The translations under genes were made by a program, and so were the position numbers. DNA of 64,000 nucleotides, from positions 34,648,001-34,712,000 of the forward strand of contig CM069873.1 in NCBI GenBank assembly GCA_036172665.1, written 5' to 3'. The stretch is from Prosopocoilus inquinatus. Its lineage: Eukaryota; Arthropoda; Insecta; Coleoptera; Lucanidae. The stretch's first letter is position 1, and every line of letters starts with the position of its first letter. Under the pieces are notes generated by a model. That model did no database searches. It saw only the letters and a list, made by a program, of their open reading frames with translations, and had not been told where the DNA came from. Positions 63,970 to 64,000 of the stretch are shown piece after piece.

Positions 63970-64000
63970 TTAGCGTTGTTCCTGTGATGTATCTAATCGA

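Larger units (their letters stand above)
1..64000 (+). repeat. 149-bp satellite DNA array, whole window
   Basis: The window is filled by a head-to-tail tandem repeat with a 149-bp period, all copies in one orientation, about 430 in number. Starts of the first copies are at 1, 150, 299 and 448. Nearly all copies are 148-150 bp; a few are internally deleted. I saw no inserted transposon, gene, RNA gene or unrelated spacer anywhere, so the gene-free stretch is the whole window. Because 149 is not a multiple of three and the monomer has stops in every frame, no long open frame survives. Copies differ at a limited set of positions and are organised into higher-order repeats. Array size and homogeneity suggest centromeric or pericentromeric heterochromatin of a eukaryote; that location is inferred, and I do not recognise the family. 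Confidence 0.98.

Noticed and set aside
1..64000. CRISPR array
   Set aside because: The repeats are directly adjacent 149-bp units without unique spacers, there are no cas genes, and the variable positions are scattered single bases.
1..64000. Minisatellite coding for a repetitive protein
   Set aside because: 149 is not divisible by three, stops occur in every frame of each monomer, and variants show no codon-position bias.
1..64000. Telomeric, rDNA spacer or transposon-derived array
   Set aside because: There are no short telomere repeats, no rRNA sequence, and no terminal inverted repeats or transposase remnants within or between monomers.
1..64000. Assigning the array to a named satellite family or species
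   Set aside because: Some animal and plant satellites have similar lengths, but I could not match this sequence to one from memory, so a name would be a guess.

Overview
The whole 64 kb window is one uninterrupted satellite-DNA array. A 149-bp monomer repeats head to tail on the + strand about 430 times, from the first base to the last. The array runs off both ends of the window, so neither edge is seen. I found no gene, RNA gene, transposon, CRISPR array or other non-satellite sequence of any length, and no inverted monomers. The consensus monomer is about 40% G+C. It keeps all eight of its CpG sites and carries a ClaI site (ATCGAT) and, in most copies, a DraI site (TTTAAA). Homogeneous tandem arrays of this kind, with higher-order repeat (HOR) structure, are typical of eukaryotic centromeric or pericentromeric heterochromatin. 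I do not recognise the family and cannot name the organism; an insect, plant or other eukaryote would all fit.

Layout. (1) 1-2,731: short HORs, namely an alternating dimer followed by 8- and 9-monomer units. (2) 2,732-18,529: a 7,899-bp, 53-monomer segment duplicated in direct tandem, with every part I compared identical. (3) 18,530-27,045: a mosaic with internally deleted monomers and short segmental duplications; a new set of monomer types appears here. (4) 27,046-41,650: HOR units of about 5.6-5.9 kb, marked by an 89-bp truncated monomer and by a 1,490-bp cassette (two 745-bp, 5-monomer units). (5) 41,651-49,839: a rearranged mosaic of the same monomer types. (6) 49,840-54,309: a 2,235-bp, 15-monomer tandem duplication. 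(7) 54,310-60,547: a partial repeat, about 7.15 kb away, of the 48-49 kb region. (8) 60,548-64,000: begins with the most divergent monomer seen and carries 4-, 11- and 21-monomer duplications.

Sequence logic. Variation between monomers is concentrated at a few positions, and variants are linked into recurring monomer types. These types are copied in blocks, as expected from unequal crossing-over or amplification of multi-monomer segments. Two features inside the monomer may be functional: a 17-bp segment resembling the mammalian CENP-B box, intact in some monomer types and broken in others, and an imperfect dyad across the monomer boundary whose arms are conserved while its loop varies. No protein-coding system is present; any biology here is centromere or heterochromatin biology and repeat evolution.
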